This document shows, one piece after another, positions 1 to 8,546 of a stretch of 64,000 bases of DNA. The translations under genes and the position numbers were made by a program. The stretch spans positions 1,550,001 through 1,614,000 of the forward strand of contig NZ_CP045309.1 in NCBI RefSeq assembly GCF_009671205.1. The letters are read 5' to 3'. The notes beneath the pieces were generated by a model that saw nothing but the letters and a program-made list of their open reading frames with translations, ran no database searches and was not told where the DNA came from. The first letter of the stretch is position 1. Every line of letters begins with the position of its first letter. The DNA is from Micromonospora terminaliae. GTDB taxonomy: Bacteria > Actinomycetota > Actinomycetes > Mycobacteriales > Micromonosporaceae.

Positions 1-41
1 ACCACCGGGTTGAGCGCTGCCCATCCGGGGCTCCGGGCGGC

Positions 42-53
42 TAATGTCACATC
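42..53 (+). promoter_or_regulatory. Leaderless-type -10 box of pafA
   Basis: TAATGT at 42-47 ends six bases before the ATG at 54, and no Shine-Dalgarno sequence lies between them. A transcript starting about seven bases after the box would begin at or next to the start codon. No good -35 is visible, which is common for actinobacterial leaderless promoters. This is inference from spacing only. Confidence 0.5.
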
Positions 54-1412
54 ATGGAGCGGCGAATCTTCGGCCTCGAAACCGAGTACGGCGTCACCTG
101 CACCTATCGCGGGCAACGCCGACTGTCCCCCGACGAGGTCGCGCGGTACCTGTTCCGGCGGGTGGTGTCGTGGGGCCGGTCGAGCAACGTGTTCCTGCGC
201 AACGGAGCCCGCCTCTATCTGGACGTGGGCTCGCACCCGGAGTACGCGACGCCGGAGTGCGACTCGGTGACCGACCTGGTGGCCCACGACCGGGCGGGGG
301 AGCGGATCCTGGAGGGGCTGCTCGTCGACGCGGAGAAGCGGCTGCACGACGAGGGCATCGCGGGTGAGATCTACCTGTTCAAGAACAACACCGACTCGGC
401 CGGCAACTCGTACGGCTGCCACGAGAACTACCTGGTGTCCCGGCACGGCGAGTTCGGCCGCCTGGCCGACGTGCTGATCCCGTTCCTGGTCACCCGTCAG
501 TTGATCTGCGGGGCGGGCAAGGTCCTCCAGACGCCGCGCGGAGCGGTCTACTGCCTGTCGCAGCGGGCCGAGCACATCTGGGAGGGCGTCTCCTCGGCGA
601 CCACCCGCAGCCGGCCGATCATCAACACGCGGGACGAGCCGCACGCCGACGCCGAGCGCTACCGGCGGCTGCACGTGATCGTCGGCGACTCGAACATGAA
701 CGAGGTCACGACGCTGCTGAAGGTCGGGACCGCCGACATCGTGCTGCGGATGATCGAGGCCGGTGTGGTGATGCGGGACCTCACGCTGGAGAACCCGATC
801 CGGGCGATCCGCGAGGTGTCCCACGACATCACCGGCCGGCGGAAGGTGCGGCTGGCCTCCGGCAAGGAGGTCTCGGCGCTGGAGATCCAGCAGGAATACC
901 TGGCGAAGGCGACGGAGTTCGTCGAGCGCCGGGGTGGGGACCAGACCGCGAAGCGGGTGGTGGAGCTCTGGGGCCGCGTGCTGCGGGCCGTGGAGACCGG
1001 TGACCTGGACCCGGTGGCCCGCGAGATCGACTGGGTGACGAAGCTGCGGCTGATCGAGCGCTACCAGCGCAAGCACGACCTGCCGCTGTCGCACCCCCGG
1101 GTCGCGCAGATGGACCTGGCCTACCACGACCTGCGGCGCGGCCGGGGCCTCTACGGGCTGCTGGAACGGCGCGGCGAGGTCGACCGGGTGGCCACCGACC
1201 CGGAGATCTTCGAGGCGAAGGAGACCCCGCCGCAGACCACCCGGGCGCGGCTGCGCGGCGAGTTCATCCGGCACGCCCAGGAGAAGCGGCGGGACTTCAC
1301 CGTGGACTGGGTGCACCTCAAGCTGAACGACCAGGCCCAGCGCACGGTGCTGTGCAAGGACCCGTTCCGGGCGTACGACGAGCGGGTGGAACGGCTCATC
1401 GCGAGCATGTGA
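54..1412 (+). CDS. pafA: Pup--protein ligase PafA
   Basis: Attaches the prokaryotic ubiquitin-like protein Pup through its C-terminal glutamate to substrate lysines, using ATP, in the cytoplasm; tagged proteins go to the Mpa/ARC-20S proteasome. The 452-residue protein opens with [12 protein letters not shown], the glutamine-synthetase-like ATP/Mg site of the PafA/Dop family. It carries the family segment [18 protein letters not shown] near residues 103-120 and a C-terminal domain ending in RLIASM. The opening and the synteny with pafB/pafC, 3 kb downstream, favour PafA over the depupylase Dop. Length is normal for the family. The ATG at 54 is supported by the -10-like TAATGT just upstream. 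Pup and proteasome subunit genes are not in the window and would be expected upstream. Confidence 0.96.
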   Translation: MERRIFGLETEYGVTCTYRGQRRLSPDEVARYLFRRVVSWGRSSNVFLRNGARLYLDVGSHPEYATPECDSVTDLVAHDRAGERILEGLLVDAEKRLHDEGIAGEIYLFKNNTDSAGNSYGCHENYLVSRHGEFGRLADVLIPFLVTRQLICGAGKVLQTPRGAVYCLSQRAEHIWEGVSSATTRSRPIINTRDEPHADAERYRRLHVIVGDSNMNEVTTLLKVGTADIVLRMIEAGVVMRDLTLENPIRAIREVSHDITGRRKVRLASGKEVSALEIQQEYLAKATEFVERRGGDQTAKRVVELWGRVLRAVETGDLDPVAREIDWVTKLRLIERYQRKHDLPLSHPRVAQMDLAYHDLRRGRGLYGLLERRGEVDRVATDPEIFEAKETPPQTTRARLRGEFIRHAQEKRRDFTVDWVHLKLNDQAQRTVLCKDPFRAYDERVERLIASM

Positions 1413-1420
1413 CCCGGGTT

Positions 1421-1450
1421 CGGCGGCCGGTGCCGGGGCGCCGGCCGCCG
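1421..1450 (+). terminator. Hairpin after pafA
   Basis: CGGCGGCCGG (1421-1430) pairs perfectly with CCGGCCGCCG (1441-1450) across a 10-base loop, nine bases after the pafA stop. There is no T-tract, as is usual for high-GC actinobacterial terminators. Confidence 0.55.
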
Positions 1451-1475
1451 CACCCACGGGTACGCTGGCGTCGCG

Positions 1476-1697
1476 ATGAACACTTCCGAACCTGCCGGCC
1501 GCCCCGGCCGCGACACGCCCGCCGGCCGTGACGGCGGCACCGAGAAGCTCAACTGGATCGACCGGCGCCGGGAGAAGATCCGCGCCGAGATCGAGCGCAA
1601 CCGCCGCGGCGAGTTCACGGTGCCGACCTGGGTGCTGGCGGCGGCGCTGGTGCTGATCGTGGGCGCCTGGCTGGCGCTGATCTTCCTGGCCGGCTGA
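1476..1697 (+). CDS. Small single-pass membrane protein next to pafA
   Basis: A 73-residue protein of unknown function. Residues 1-50 are hydrophilic and charged (basic/acidic segment around RRREKIRAEIERNRR). Residues about 52-72 (TWVLAAALVLIVGAWLALIF) form one hydrophobic membrane helix at the extreme C-terminus, so it is probably tail-anchored with the N-terminus in the cytoplasm. TACGCT at 1461-1466 ends nine bases before the ATG and there is no Shine-Dalgarno sequence, so the message is probably nearly leaderless. It follows pafA but is separated from it by a hairpin. I do not recognise a named family. Confidence 0.75.
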   Translation: MNTSEPAGRPGRDTPAGRDGGTEKLNWIDRRREKIRAEIERNRRGEFTVPTWVLAAALVLIVGAWLALIFLAG

Positions 1698-1818
1698 GGC
1701 GCCAGTCGCCGAGCCGGGGCCTTGACGCCTCGCCGCGCACCATGCTCGGGTATGGCCCACGGGTGAACCGGCGGATGTCGCCGCGTGCTCCCGGCCGACG
1801 ACGAGGGAGCGTGACGTC

Positions 1819-2367
1819 ATCGCACACATCGACCTCGGCCTGGACGAGCAGGCCCACCCCGGCATCAACGGGCTGGCCCGCTACCGCCCCGAGACCGGCG
1901 CGCTGCTCCAGGACCTCGCCGACGCACTGCTGCACGCCCCGCATCCCACGCTGAGCCAGGGGGAGCGGGAACTCATCGCCGCGTACGTGTCGGATCTGAA
2001 CGCCTGCACGTTCTGCTGCGAGTCGCACTCCGCGTTCGCGGCCGCCCAGCTACCGGCGGGGATGCCGCTGGTGCGGCAGGTCCGCGAGGACCTGGACGCG
2101 GCGCCGGTTGAGGCGAAGCTACGGGCCCTGCTCCGGATCGCCGGGGCGGTGCAGCGCAGCGGCCGGGAGGTCACCACCGAGCTGGTGGAGGCCGCCCGCG
2201 TCGAGGGCGCCACCGACCTGGAGATCCACGACGCGGTGCTGATCGCCGCCGCCTTCTGCATGTTCAACCGCTACGTCGACGGGCTGGGCACGGTGGCACC
2301 GGCCGACCCGGCGGGCTACACCCGGGCCGCCGAGCATATCGTCGCGCACGGTTACGCGACGCGCTGA
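1819..2367 (+). CDS. AhpD-like carboxymuconolactone decarboxylase-family protein (apparent ATC start)
   Basis: Likely a thiol-dependent peroxidase/oxidoreductase of the AhpD-CMD superfamily. It has the family signature E-x11-C-x2-C-x3-H: GERELIAAYVSDLNAC followed by TFCCESH, giving the redox cysteine pair and proton-relay residues. Homology-like sequence clearly continues upstream of the GTG at 1987 (reading as AHIDLGLDEQ...YRPETG), but there is no ATG, GTG or TTG in frame back to the stop at 1723-1725. An ATC at 1819 lies nine bases after a good Shine-Dalgarno AGGGAG (1804-1809) and would give a 182-residue protein of normal family size. Starting at GTG 1987 would cut off the general-acid glutamate. 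A single-base error or frameshift near 1811 (an out-of-frame GTG) is the alternative. Confidence 0.8.
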   Translation: MAHIDLGLDEQAHPGINGLARYRPETGALLQDLADALLHAPHPTLSQGERELIAAYVSDLNACTFCCESHSAFAAAQLPAGMPLVRQVREDLDAAPVEAKLRALLRIAGAVQRSGREVTTELVEAARVEGATDLEIHDAVLIAAAFCMFNRYVDGLGTVAPADPAGYTRAAEHIVAHGYATR

Positions 2368-2373
2368 CCGGCC

Positions 2374-3459
2374 TCAGCCGAGGAGGCGGGCCGCGTGCCG
2401 GCCGGCGGCGGCCGCGGCCAGGAAGTAGGCGTGGTCGCCGTCGAGGTCGCGCCCCATCGTCGACAGGCCGACCGGGCTGGCCCGCAGCGCCGCGTCCAGG
2501 CCGTCGGTGGGCACCGTGACGATCCGGTGCCGCGCGGCGAGCGGGGCCAGCGCGGCGGCCACCTCGGCGGCGAGAGCCGGGTCCAGGCCGTCCGGCACGA
2601 CCAGCTCCGCGGGGGCCAGGGCCACCCGGCCGTACGCGGTGAGGCTGTGGTGGGAGACGCCACGGTGCCGGGGGCGCGGGTCGGCGTCGGAGAGGCGCAG
2701 CGAGCCGACCGGGCGTCCGCCCAGCGTGGCGACCGCGTTGACCGCCTCGCCGACGGCCACTCCGGAGAAGCCCCAGCGGGTGCCGGTGCCGAGGTTGCCG
2801 GGGCCCTGGGCGACGATCGCGACGTCGGCGCCGAGCACGTGCCGCGCGGCGAGCAGGCCGCTGTGCAGGGTGCTCGCCTCCAGGTCGCCGCCGAACGCCT
2901 GGCCGACGCTGACCGTGCCGGCGAGGTGCCCGGCGAGCCCGGCGAGGGTGCGGGAGAACCAGGCCGGCAGCGCCCCGCCGTCGGTGAGCAGGTAGGCCAC
3001 CCGGGCGTCCGGGGCGTCGGCGTGGACGCCGGCCAGGATCGCCGGCAGCGCGGAATGCAGGTCGGCGGTGACCACCGGCATGCCGTCGACGGATTCGGCG
3101 GCGGCCAGCCGCGCGTGGTGCGGGGAGGCCTCCTCGTCCACCCCGAGCAGGATCGGCTGCAGCGGGGTGTAGCGGGCCTTGACGAGGTGCCCGGCGTCGC
3201 GGGTGTCGGTGGCCTGCGGCGGGTCGGCGGGGAGCCGGTCGGGCAGGGCGACGACGAGGGCGTACCCGCCGGTGCCGAGGCCCATGAGCAGGGCGCCGGC
3301 GTTGAGGAGCACCCGGTCGCCGGGCTCCGGGTCGCCGACCAGCCCGGGGTAGGCCAGGGCGCGCATCCGGCCGCCGCCGGGCAGGTCGACGTCGAGTTCC
3401 ACGGCGCCGGCCCACCGTCGCCGTACCGCCGTGACCGTGCCGGACCGCCATCGCACCAT
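2374..3459 (-). CDS. DUF3866 family protein
   Basis: A 361-residue protein that I recognise as DUF3866, an actinobacterial family of unknown biochemical role. It starts MVRWRSGTVTAVRRRW, an OB/beta-barrel-like opening, and later has a glycine-rich core (AQGPGNLGTGTRWGFSG near residues 214-230) and a conserved RHRGVSHHSLTAYG segment. No signal peptide or membrane helix is visible. The ATG at 3459 is chosen because TAGCGT (minus strand, 3472-3467) ends seven bases before it; a GTG at 3468 would overlap that box. It is convergent with the AhpD-like gene (six bases between stops) and is followed upstream on the same strand by the CDF gene. Confidence 0.85.
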   Translation of the reverse strand: MVRWRSGTVTAVRRRWAGAVELDVDLPGGGRMRALAYPGLVGDPEPGDRVLLNAGALLMGLGTGGYALVVALPDRLPADPPQATDTRDAGHLVKARYTPLQPILLGVDEEASPHHARLAAAESVDGMPVVTADLHSALPAILAGVHADAPDARVAYLLTDGGALPAWFSRTLAGLAGHLAGTVSVGQAFGGDLEASTLHSGLLAARHVLGADVAIVAQGPGNLGTGTRWGFSGVAVGEAVNAVATLGGRPVGSLRLSDADPRPRHRGVSHHSLTAYGRVALAPAELVVPDGLDPALAAEVAAALAPLAARHRIVTVPTDGLDAALRASPVGLSTMGRDLDGDHAYFLAAAAAGRHAARLLG

Positions 3460-3519
3460 GCCCGGCACGCTATCGGCCGCCGCCGGGCCGGGGTGTGGCC
3501 GGGTCGGCCGGGCCGCCGG

Positions 3520-4527
3520 TCAGGGCACCCCGCCGGGCTCCTGGTCCACGGCCCGCTCGTCCTCGTCCTGGGTGGTGCGGGCCCGGTGCCCGTCGCTGCC
3601 GCGCCTCGAGCGGGTGGGGTCGAGGAAGACGTACCCGATCTCCGGGTACCGGTCGGTGAGCCGTCGCTCGGCCTCATCGGCGGCGGCCTCGATGTCGGCG
3701 CCCGTGGCGTCGTCGTGGAAGTCGACCTTGGCGGCGACCAGGATCTCCTCGGGGCCGAGGAACATGGTCATGAGGGTGTCGACCCGGTTCACGGTGGGCA
3801 GCCCGGCCAGCTCCTGCTCGATCCGGCGGTGCACGCGGTCGGACACCGCCCGGCCGACCAGCAGCGAGATGTTGCTGCGCGCCAGGATGCCGGCGACGAT
3901 CAGGAGCAGCACGCCGATGAGGATCGAGGCGACGCCGTCGTAGACCTCGTCGCCGGTGAGGTGCGACAGCGTGAGCCCGCCCGCGGCGAGCAGCAGGCCG
4001 ATGAGGGCGGCGCTGTCCTCCAGGAAGACCGCCTTGACCGTGGTGTCGGCGGTCAGCCGCAGGTAGCGGTGCGGGCTGGCCCGCCAGCGGCGCGACTCCC
4101 TGCGGACCTGCCGGACCGCCCGGGCCAGCGACACCGACTCGATGGCGAACGAGATGGCCAGGACGATGTAGGAGGCCAGGTAGTCGCCGGTGTGCTCGTG
4201 CACGAGGATGGTGGTCACGCCGTGGGTGATGGCGAAGCCGGCGCCGACCACGAACGTGAACAGGGCCGCGAGGAACGCCCAGACGTAGCTCTCCTTGCCG
4301 TACCCGAAGGGGTGCCGGGTGTCGGCGGGCCGCGCCCCGCGGCGCAGCGCCAGGTAGAGCAGGACCTCGGTGGTGGTGTCGGCCACCGAGTGGGCGGCCT
4401 CGGAGAGCATCGCCGCGGAGCCGGAGAGCAGGCCCGCGACCAGCTTGGCGATCGCGATGGCGAGGTTCGCGGCGCCGGCCACCACGACGGTGCCGACGCT
4501 CTCGCTCTTGATTTCCGGCTCCGCCAT
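3520..4527 (-). CDS. Cation diffusion facilitator (CDF) metal transporter
   Basis: Predicted inner-membrane divalent-metal/proton antiporter (Zn2+, Fe2+ or Mn2+) of 335 residues. About six membrane helices occupy residues 10-225. The metal-site pattern of the family is visible as SEAAHSVADTTTE in helix II, and the HPFGYGKE loop after it is typical of CDF proteins. A cytoplasmic C-terminal ferredoxin-like domain follows (residues about 230-305), with an acidic tail. Metal specificity cannot be assigned from sequence alone. TAGGGT ends six bases before the ATG with no Shine-Dalgarno, suggesting a leaderless transcript. It is divergent from pafB, with a 151-base gap. Confidence 0.9.
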   Translation of the reverse strand: MAEPEIKSESVGTVVVAGAANLAIAIAKLVAGLLSGSAAMLSEAAHSVADTTTEVLLYLALRRGARPADTRHPFGYGKESYVWAFLAALFTFVVGAGFAITHGVTTILVHEHTGDYLASYIVLAISFAIESVSLARAVRQVRRESRRWRASPHRYLRLTADTTVKAVFLEDSAALIGLLLAAGGLTLSHLTGDEVYDGVASILIGVLLLIVAGILARSNISLLVGRAVSDRVHRRIEQELAGLPTVNRVDTLMTMFLGPEEILVAAKVDFHDDATGADIEAAADEAERRLTDRYPEIGYVFLDPTRSRRGSDGHRARTTQDEDERAVDQEPGGVP

Positions 4528-4678
4528 GCGCTCACCCTATGGCCGCCGTCGGCCCCCCGCGCGGCGAGCGGCGCGGGGGCCGGGCGGTGTGGTGCGGATC
4601 GCCTCGGCGGCGGGACTCGCGCGCGCCGCGCCCGCGCGGGTGCGCGCTGCGGACGTGCGGGCTGCTAGCGTTTCCCAC

Positions 4679-5677
4679 GTGTCGCGGACCCGTACCGAAC
4701 GCCTGGTCAACCTGGTGATCTGCCTGCTGTCCACGCGACGGTTCCTGACCGCCGCGCAGATCGCCGCGACCGTGCCCGGCTACGAGCACGATCCGGACGA
4801 CGCCAAGGACCACGAGGCGTTCCAGCGCAAGTTCGAGCGGGACAAGGCCGAGCTGCGGGAACTCGGGGTGCCGCTGGAGACCGGCACGGCCAGCGTCTTC
4901 GACGCCGAGCCGGGCTACCGGATCGCGCCCCGGGAATACGCCCTGCCCGACATCCCCCTCGAACCGGACGAGGCCGCCGCCGTGGGCATCGCGGCGCGGC
5001 TGTGGCAGCACGCCGGCCTGGCCGCCGCCGCCTCGTCGGGGCTGGCCAAGCTGCGCGCCGCCGGCATCGACGTGGACCCGCAGGCCACGCTGGGCCTGGA
5101 GCCGATGGTCACGGTCGACCCGGCGTTCGCCCCGCTGACCGCCGCCGCGCGCGACCGGCGCGAGGTCAACTTCGACTATCGGGTGCCCGACCGGGACGCC
5201 CCGACCCGGCGCCGGCTACAGCCGTGGGGCGTGGTCTGCTGGCGCGGCCGCTGGTACGTGGTCGGCCACGACCTGGACCGGGCGGCGACCCGCTGCTTCC
5301 GGCTCTCCCGAGTGGTGGGCGCGGTCCGGGTGACCGGCCGGCCGGAGGCCTACGAGCCGCCCGCCGGGGTGGACCTGATCAGTCACGTGGCCCGCTGGTC
5401 CGGGCCGGTGGAGCGCACCGGGCGGGCCACCGTGCTGGTCGCACCCGGCCGCGCCGCGGGCCTGCGCCGCTGGGCGGTGGAGACCCAGGCCGGGCCGGAC
5501 GGCGACCACCTGGTCCTGCCCTACGCCGACGCCGACTACCTGGCCGGCCAGATCGTCGGCTACGGCCCGGACGTGCGGGTGCTGGAGCCGCCGGAGGTCC
5601 GTGAGGCGGTCATCCAGCGGCTGAAGGAGATCGCGGCCCGCCACGACGACCTGGCCGTGGCCGGGGGTGCCCGGTGA
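4679..5677 (+). CDS. pafB: PafB: WYL-domain DNA-damage regulator
   Basis: First half of the PafBC heterodimeric activator, which induces RecA-independent DNA-damage genes in mycobacteria and relatives. The 332-residue protein has an N-terminal winged-helix HTH (TRTERLVNLVICLLSTRRFLTAAQIA, described here in two parts: residues 3-14 and 15-28). It then has a WYL domain around residues 150-240, in which GRWYVVGHDLDR shows the W-Y motif, and a C-terminal WCX-like extension. The start is the GTG at 4679, preceded six-seven bases upstream by TAGCGT (4666-4671), so it is probably leaderless; longer in-frame extensions run through non-coding-like sequence. Its stop overlaps the pafC start by four bases (GTGA), so the pair is translationally coupled. 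Confidence 0.93.
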   Translation: MSRTRTERLVNLVICLLSTRRFLTAAQIAATVPGYEHDPDDAKDHEAFQRKFERDKAELRELGVPLETGTASVFDAEPGYRIAPREYALPDIPLEPDEAAAVGIAARLWQHAGLAAAASSGLAKLRAAGIDVDPQATLGLEPMVTVDPAFAPLTAAARDRREVNFDYRVPDRDAPTRRRLQPWGVVCWRGRWYVVGHDLDRAATRCFRLSRVVGAVRVTGRPEAYEPPAGVDLISHVARWSGPVERTGRATVLVAPGRAAGLRRWAVETQAGPDGDHLVLPYADADYLAGQIVGYGPDVRVLEPPEVREAVIQRLKEIAARHDDLAVAGGAR

Positions 5678-6681
5678 CCCGCCCGGCGGCCCGTGGTGGC
5701 CGCGCCTCGGCGGACCGGCTCGCCCGGCTGCTCAACCTGGTGCCCTACCTGCTGGCCCGCCCCGGCATCGAGATCGCCGAGGCGGCGCACGACCTCGGGG
5801 TGACCGAGAAGCAGCTCCGCGAGGACCTGGAGCTGCTCTGGGTGTGCGGGCTGCCCGGTTACGGCCCGGGTGACCTGATCGACATGGCGTTCGACGGTGA
5901 CCGGGTGACGATCACCTACGACGCCGGCATCGACCGCCCGCTGCGGCTCACCCCGGACGAGGCGCTGGCCCTGGTGGTGGCCCTGCGGATGCTCGCCGAG
6001 ACGCCCGGCGTGGCCAACCGGGAGGCGGTCGAGCGGGCCCTCGCCAAGATCGAGAGCGCGGCCGGTGACCTGGCCGGCGCCCCGGTCGAGGTGCGGCTGC
6101 CCGGCGACACGGCCCGGGTCCGTGAGCTGCGCGCCGCCGTGGAGCGTGGCCGGGCGCTGCGGATCACCTACTACACGGCGGCCCGTGACGAGACGACCGA
6201 GCGCACCATCGACCCGCTGCGGATGCTGATGGTGGGCGGCCGGGCCTACGTGGAGGCGTGGTGCCGCCGGGCCGAGGCCGTCCGGCTGTTCCGGGCCGAC
6301 CGGATCGACGCGGTCACCGAGCTGGCGGAGCAGGCCGTGGTGCCGCCGCAGGCCCGCCCGCACGACCTCAGCGACGGGGTGTTCCGCCCCTCGCCGGACC
6401 TGCCGCTGATCACGTTGCGGATCGGCCGGGGGGAGCGGTGGATCACCGAGTACTACCCGTGCGAGCGGGTCGAGGCCGACGGCGAGCAGTGGCTGGTGTC
6501 GCTGCGGGTCACCGACCTGGGCTGGGCCCGCCGGTTCGTGCTCGGGCTCGGGCCCGACGTGACGGTGGTCGCGCCGACCGAGCTGGCCGAGCAGGTGCGG
6601 GCCCAGGCGGCCGCCGCGCTCGACGCGTACGCCATTCCGGTCGACCGCGCCGACCCGGCGGTGGCCGGCGCCACCCAGTAG
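5674..6681 (+). CDS. pafC: PafC: WYL-domain DNA-damage regulator
   Basis: Partner of PafB in the PafBC activator complex. It has 335 residues: N-terminal HTH (residues about 11-60; SADRLARLLNLVPYLLARPG then IEIAEAAHDLGVTEKQLRED), a WYL domain around residues 150-240 (ALRITYYTAARDETTERTI and GGRAYVEAWCRRAEAVRLF) and a C-terminal WCX domain. The W-Y-L motif itself is degenerate here (AYVEAW), as is usual in PafC. The GTG start overlaps the pafB stop by four bases. In mycobacteria PafBC controls RNA polymerase in response to single-stranded DNA; the same role is inferred from family and synteny. Confidence 0.92.
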   Translation: MTRPAARGGRASADRLARLLNLVPYLLARPGIEIAEAAHDLGVTEKQLREDLELLWVCGLPGYGPGDLIDMAFDGDRVTITYDAGIDRPLRLTPDEALALVVALRMLAETPGVANREAVERALAKIESAAGDLAGAPVEVRLPGDTARVRELRAAVERGRALRITYYTAARDETTERTIDPLRMLMVGGRAYVEAWCRRAEAVRLFRADRIDAVTELAEQAVVPPQARPHDLSDGVFRPSPDLPLITLRIGRGERWITEYYPCERVEADGEQWLVSLRVTDLGWARRFVLGLGPDVTVVAPTELAEQVRAQAAAALDAYAIPVDRADPAVAGATQ

Positions 6682-6691
6682 GCTGACCGCC

Positions 6692-6940
6692 GTGGTGACG
6701 TGGATCGTGCTCGGGGTCGTGCTGTTCGCGCTGATCGTGCTGGCCCTCGCGGTCCGGCCGGTGCTGGCGCGTCTGCCCCGGCTGCGCCGGGCGGCGCTGG
6801 CCCTCCAGCGGCGCGCTACCGAGGCGGAGTCCCTGCGGTCCGCCGCCGAGGAACTCCAGGCGCGGGCCGAGTCGCTCCAGGAGCGGGCGACCGTCGCGCA
6901 GGAGCGGATCGCGTTGATCAAGGCCAGCCGCGGGAAGTGA
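6692..6940 (+). CDS. Small membrane-anchored coiled-coil protein
   Basis: An 82-residue protein with one N-terminal membrane helix (residues about 2-26, WIVLGVVLFALIVLALAVRP) followed by a basic stretch and a heptad-like helix rich in A, E, R and L (residues 40-78), so probably anchored facing the cytoplasm. Function unknown. It begins ten bases after pafC. TAGGCT (6679-6684), straddling the pafC stop, ends seven bases before its GTG, so it may have its own leaderless promoter as well as reading through from pafC. Small proteins of this type commonly lie between pafC and tatA in actinobacteria. Confidence 0.75.
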   Translation: MVTWIVLGVVLFALIVLALAVRPVLARLPRLRRAALALQRRATEAESLRSAAEELQARAESLQERATVAQERIALIKASRGK

Positions 6941-7155
6941 TCGACGGCGGTCGGTCCGCTGTTCGGTAGCTGCGCGTTCGCGGGCGGATCCGCGCACGAT
7001 TGCGCCCCCGCGGGTGGTTGACGGGACACTCCGGGTTGGCCGAGACTTCACCGACCAGGCCCGCAACCGGGGGCCCGGCAGGGTGGCAACCGCCTTCGAC
7101 GCACGTACGATGGGCTCCGACCACCCTCACCGACACAGAGCGACTGGAGCTTCCC

Positions 7156-7440
7156 ATGGGTGCCCTCAAGCCGTGGCACATCGCCGTACTCGTGGTCGTG
7201 CTGATCCTGCTCTTCGGCGCGAAGCGGCTCCCCGACGCGGCCCGCTCGCTGGGCCGTTCGCTGCGGATCATCAAGGCCGAGACCAAGAGCCTGCACGACG
7301 ACGACCGTGACCTGGCCGAGAAGGCCGACGCGCAGTCCGGCTACCAGCCGCTCCCGCCGCAGCAGCAGCAGTTCGCGCAGCCGCAGCAGCAGCCGGTCGC
7401 CCCGCCGGTCGACCCGGTGCAGCGCGTCCGCGAGAACTGA
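7156..7440 (+). CDS. tatA: Sec-independent translocase subunit TatA
   Basis: Pore-forming subunit of the twin-arginine translocation system, which exports folded proteins. The 94-residue protein has the short N-terminal helix with the TatA/E signature (WHIAVLVVVLILLFGAKRLP, residues about 7-26), including the FGxxxLP turn, then an amphipathic helix (DAARSLGRSLRIIKAET). The polar tail is rich in glutamine and proline, with QQQQ and QPQQQP runs. The ATG at 7156 is chosen because the hydrophobic signature begins just after it; longer frames start in poor sequence. A possible promoter -10 is TACGAT at 7106-7111, giving a leader of about 38 bases. It is 20 bases upstream of tatC and presumably co-transcribed. 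Confidence 0.95.
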   Translation: MGALKPWHIAVLVVVLILLFGAKRLPDAARSLGRSLRIIKAETKSLHDDDRDLAEKADAQSGYQPLPPQQQQFAQPQQQPVAPPVDPVQRVREN

Positions 7441-7460
7441 CCCGAGAGGGCCCCACCATC

Positions 7461-8414
7461 GTGGCCTTCGGGTTGAAGAAGCGCGGCCCGAGCACGTTCG
7501 AGCGGGCCGCCGACGGCTCGATGACCCTCATCGAGCACGTCCGTGAGCTGCGTAACCGGCTGTTCCGGGCGTCGCTGGCGATCCTGGTCGGCTTCGGCTT
7601 CGGCGTCTGGCTCTCCGGGCCGGTGCTGCACCTCCTGCAGAAGCCGTACTGCGACCTGCCGAAGGCGCGGCTCGTCAACGGCACCTGCAACTTCGTCCAG
7701 CTCGGTCCGGCCGACCTGTTCCTGTTGCAGATGAAGGTCGCCCTCTGGGTCGGCCTGATCATCGCGGCGCCGATCTGGCTCTACCAGCTCTGGGCGTTCA
7801 TCGCGCCGGGCCTGCACCGGCACGAGCGGCGCTACGCCTACTTCTTCACCGCCCTGGCCGCGCCGCTGTTCGCGGCCGGTGCGGTGCTGGCGTTCTTCGT
7901 CACCTCCAAGGGCCTGGAGTTCCTGCTCAACGTGTCGGGTGGCGGCGACGTCACCACGACGCTGGACATCACCCGCTACATCGGCTTCGTCACGAACCTG
8001 ATCCTGCTGTTCGGGGTGGCGTTCGAGTTCCCGCTGATCGTGCTGATGCTCAACTTCGTCGGGCTGGCCAGCGCCAAGCGGCTGCTGGGCTGGTGGCGGG
8101 TGGCGATCTTCGTGTTCTTCGCGTTCTCCGCGGTGGTCACGCCGACGCCCGACCCGTTCGGCATGACGGCGCTGGCGATCTGCCTCGCCGCGCTCTACTT
8201 CGGCGCGGTCGGGGTGGCCTTCATCAACGACCGGCGGCGGGGGCGGGGACGCGAGGTCTACGCCGACCTGGCCGACGACGAGGTGTCGCCGCTGGACCTG
8301 TCCGTCGAGCCGGTCGGTGCCGCGGGCGGGGTCGAGGCCGCCACTCCGGTCGGGGCACCCGAACCGATCGCCGCGCCGGCGCCGATCGAGCGCCGCTACG
8401 ACGACATGACCTGA
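7461..8414 (+). CDS. tatC: Sec-independent translocase subunit TatC
   Basis: Multispanning receptor of the Tat machinery that binds twin-arginine signal peptides and recruits TatA/TatB. The 317-residue protein starts at a GTG and has six membrane helices. It carries the family motif around DGSMTLIEHVRELRNRLF (residues 17-34), the PIWLYQLWAFIAPGLHRHER segment after helix II and FEFPL in the fourth helix region. The C-terminal 60 residues form a variable acidic/alanine-proline-rich tail, longer than in E. coli. It is downstream of tatA and followed by a hairpin terminator. TatB is not in the window; it is usually encoded elsewhere in actinobacteria. Confidence 0.96.
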   Translation: MAFGLKKRGPSTFERAADGSMTLIEHVRELRNRLFRASLAILVGFGFGVWLSGPVLHLLQKPYCDLPKARLVNGTCNFVQLGPADLFLLQMKVALWVGLIIAAPIWLYQLWAFIAPGLHRHERRYAYFFTALAAPLFAAGAVLAFFVTSKGLEFLLNVSGGGDVTTTLDITRYIGFVTNLILLFGVAFEFPLIVLMLNFVGLASAKRLLGWWRVAIFVFFAFSAVVTPTPDPFGMTALAICLAALYFGAVGVAFINDRRRGRGREVYADLADDEVSPLDLSVEPVGAAGGVEAATPVGAPEPIAAPAPIERRYDDMT

Positions 8415-8439
8415 CCGGTTCCGCCCGAGCACGACCCGG

Positions 8440-8467
8440 ACGCCGTCCCCGCCGCAGGGGGCGGCGT
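8440..8467 (+). terminator. Terminator hairpin after tatC
   Basis: ACGCCGTCCCC (8440-8450) pairs with GGGGGCGGCGT (8457-8467), with one U-G wobble, around a six-base loop; it lies 25 bases after the tatC stop. Confidence 0.7.
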
Positions 8468-8546
8468 TCGTGCGTGCGGTGGCCGGAACACGGCGAGCGG
8501 GGTTCCGGGACACCGTGGGGCCCGGTGGCTCGGCATACTGGCGACC

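Noticed and set aside
2395..4668. 757-residue plus-strand open frame
   Set aside because: Antisense to the DUF3866 and CDF genes; glycine/valine/aspartate-biased with no domain, an artefact of GC-rich third positions.
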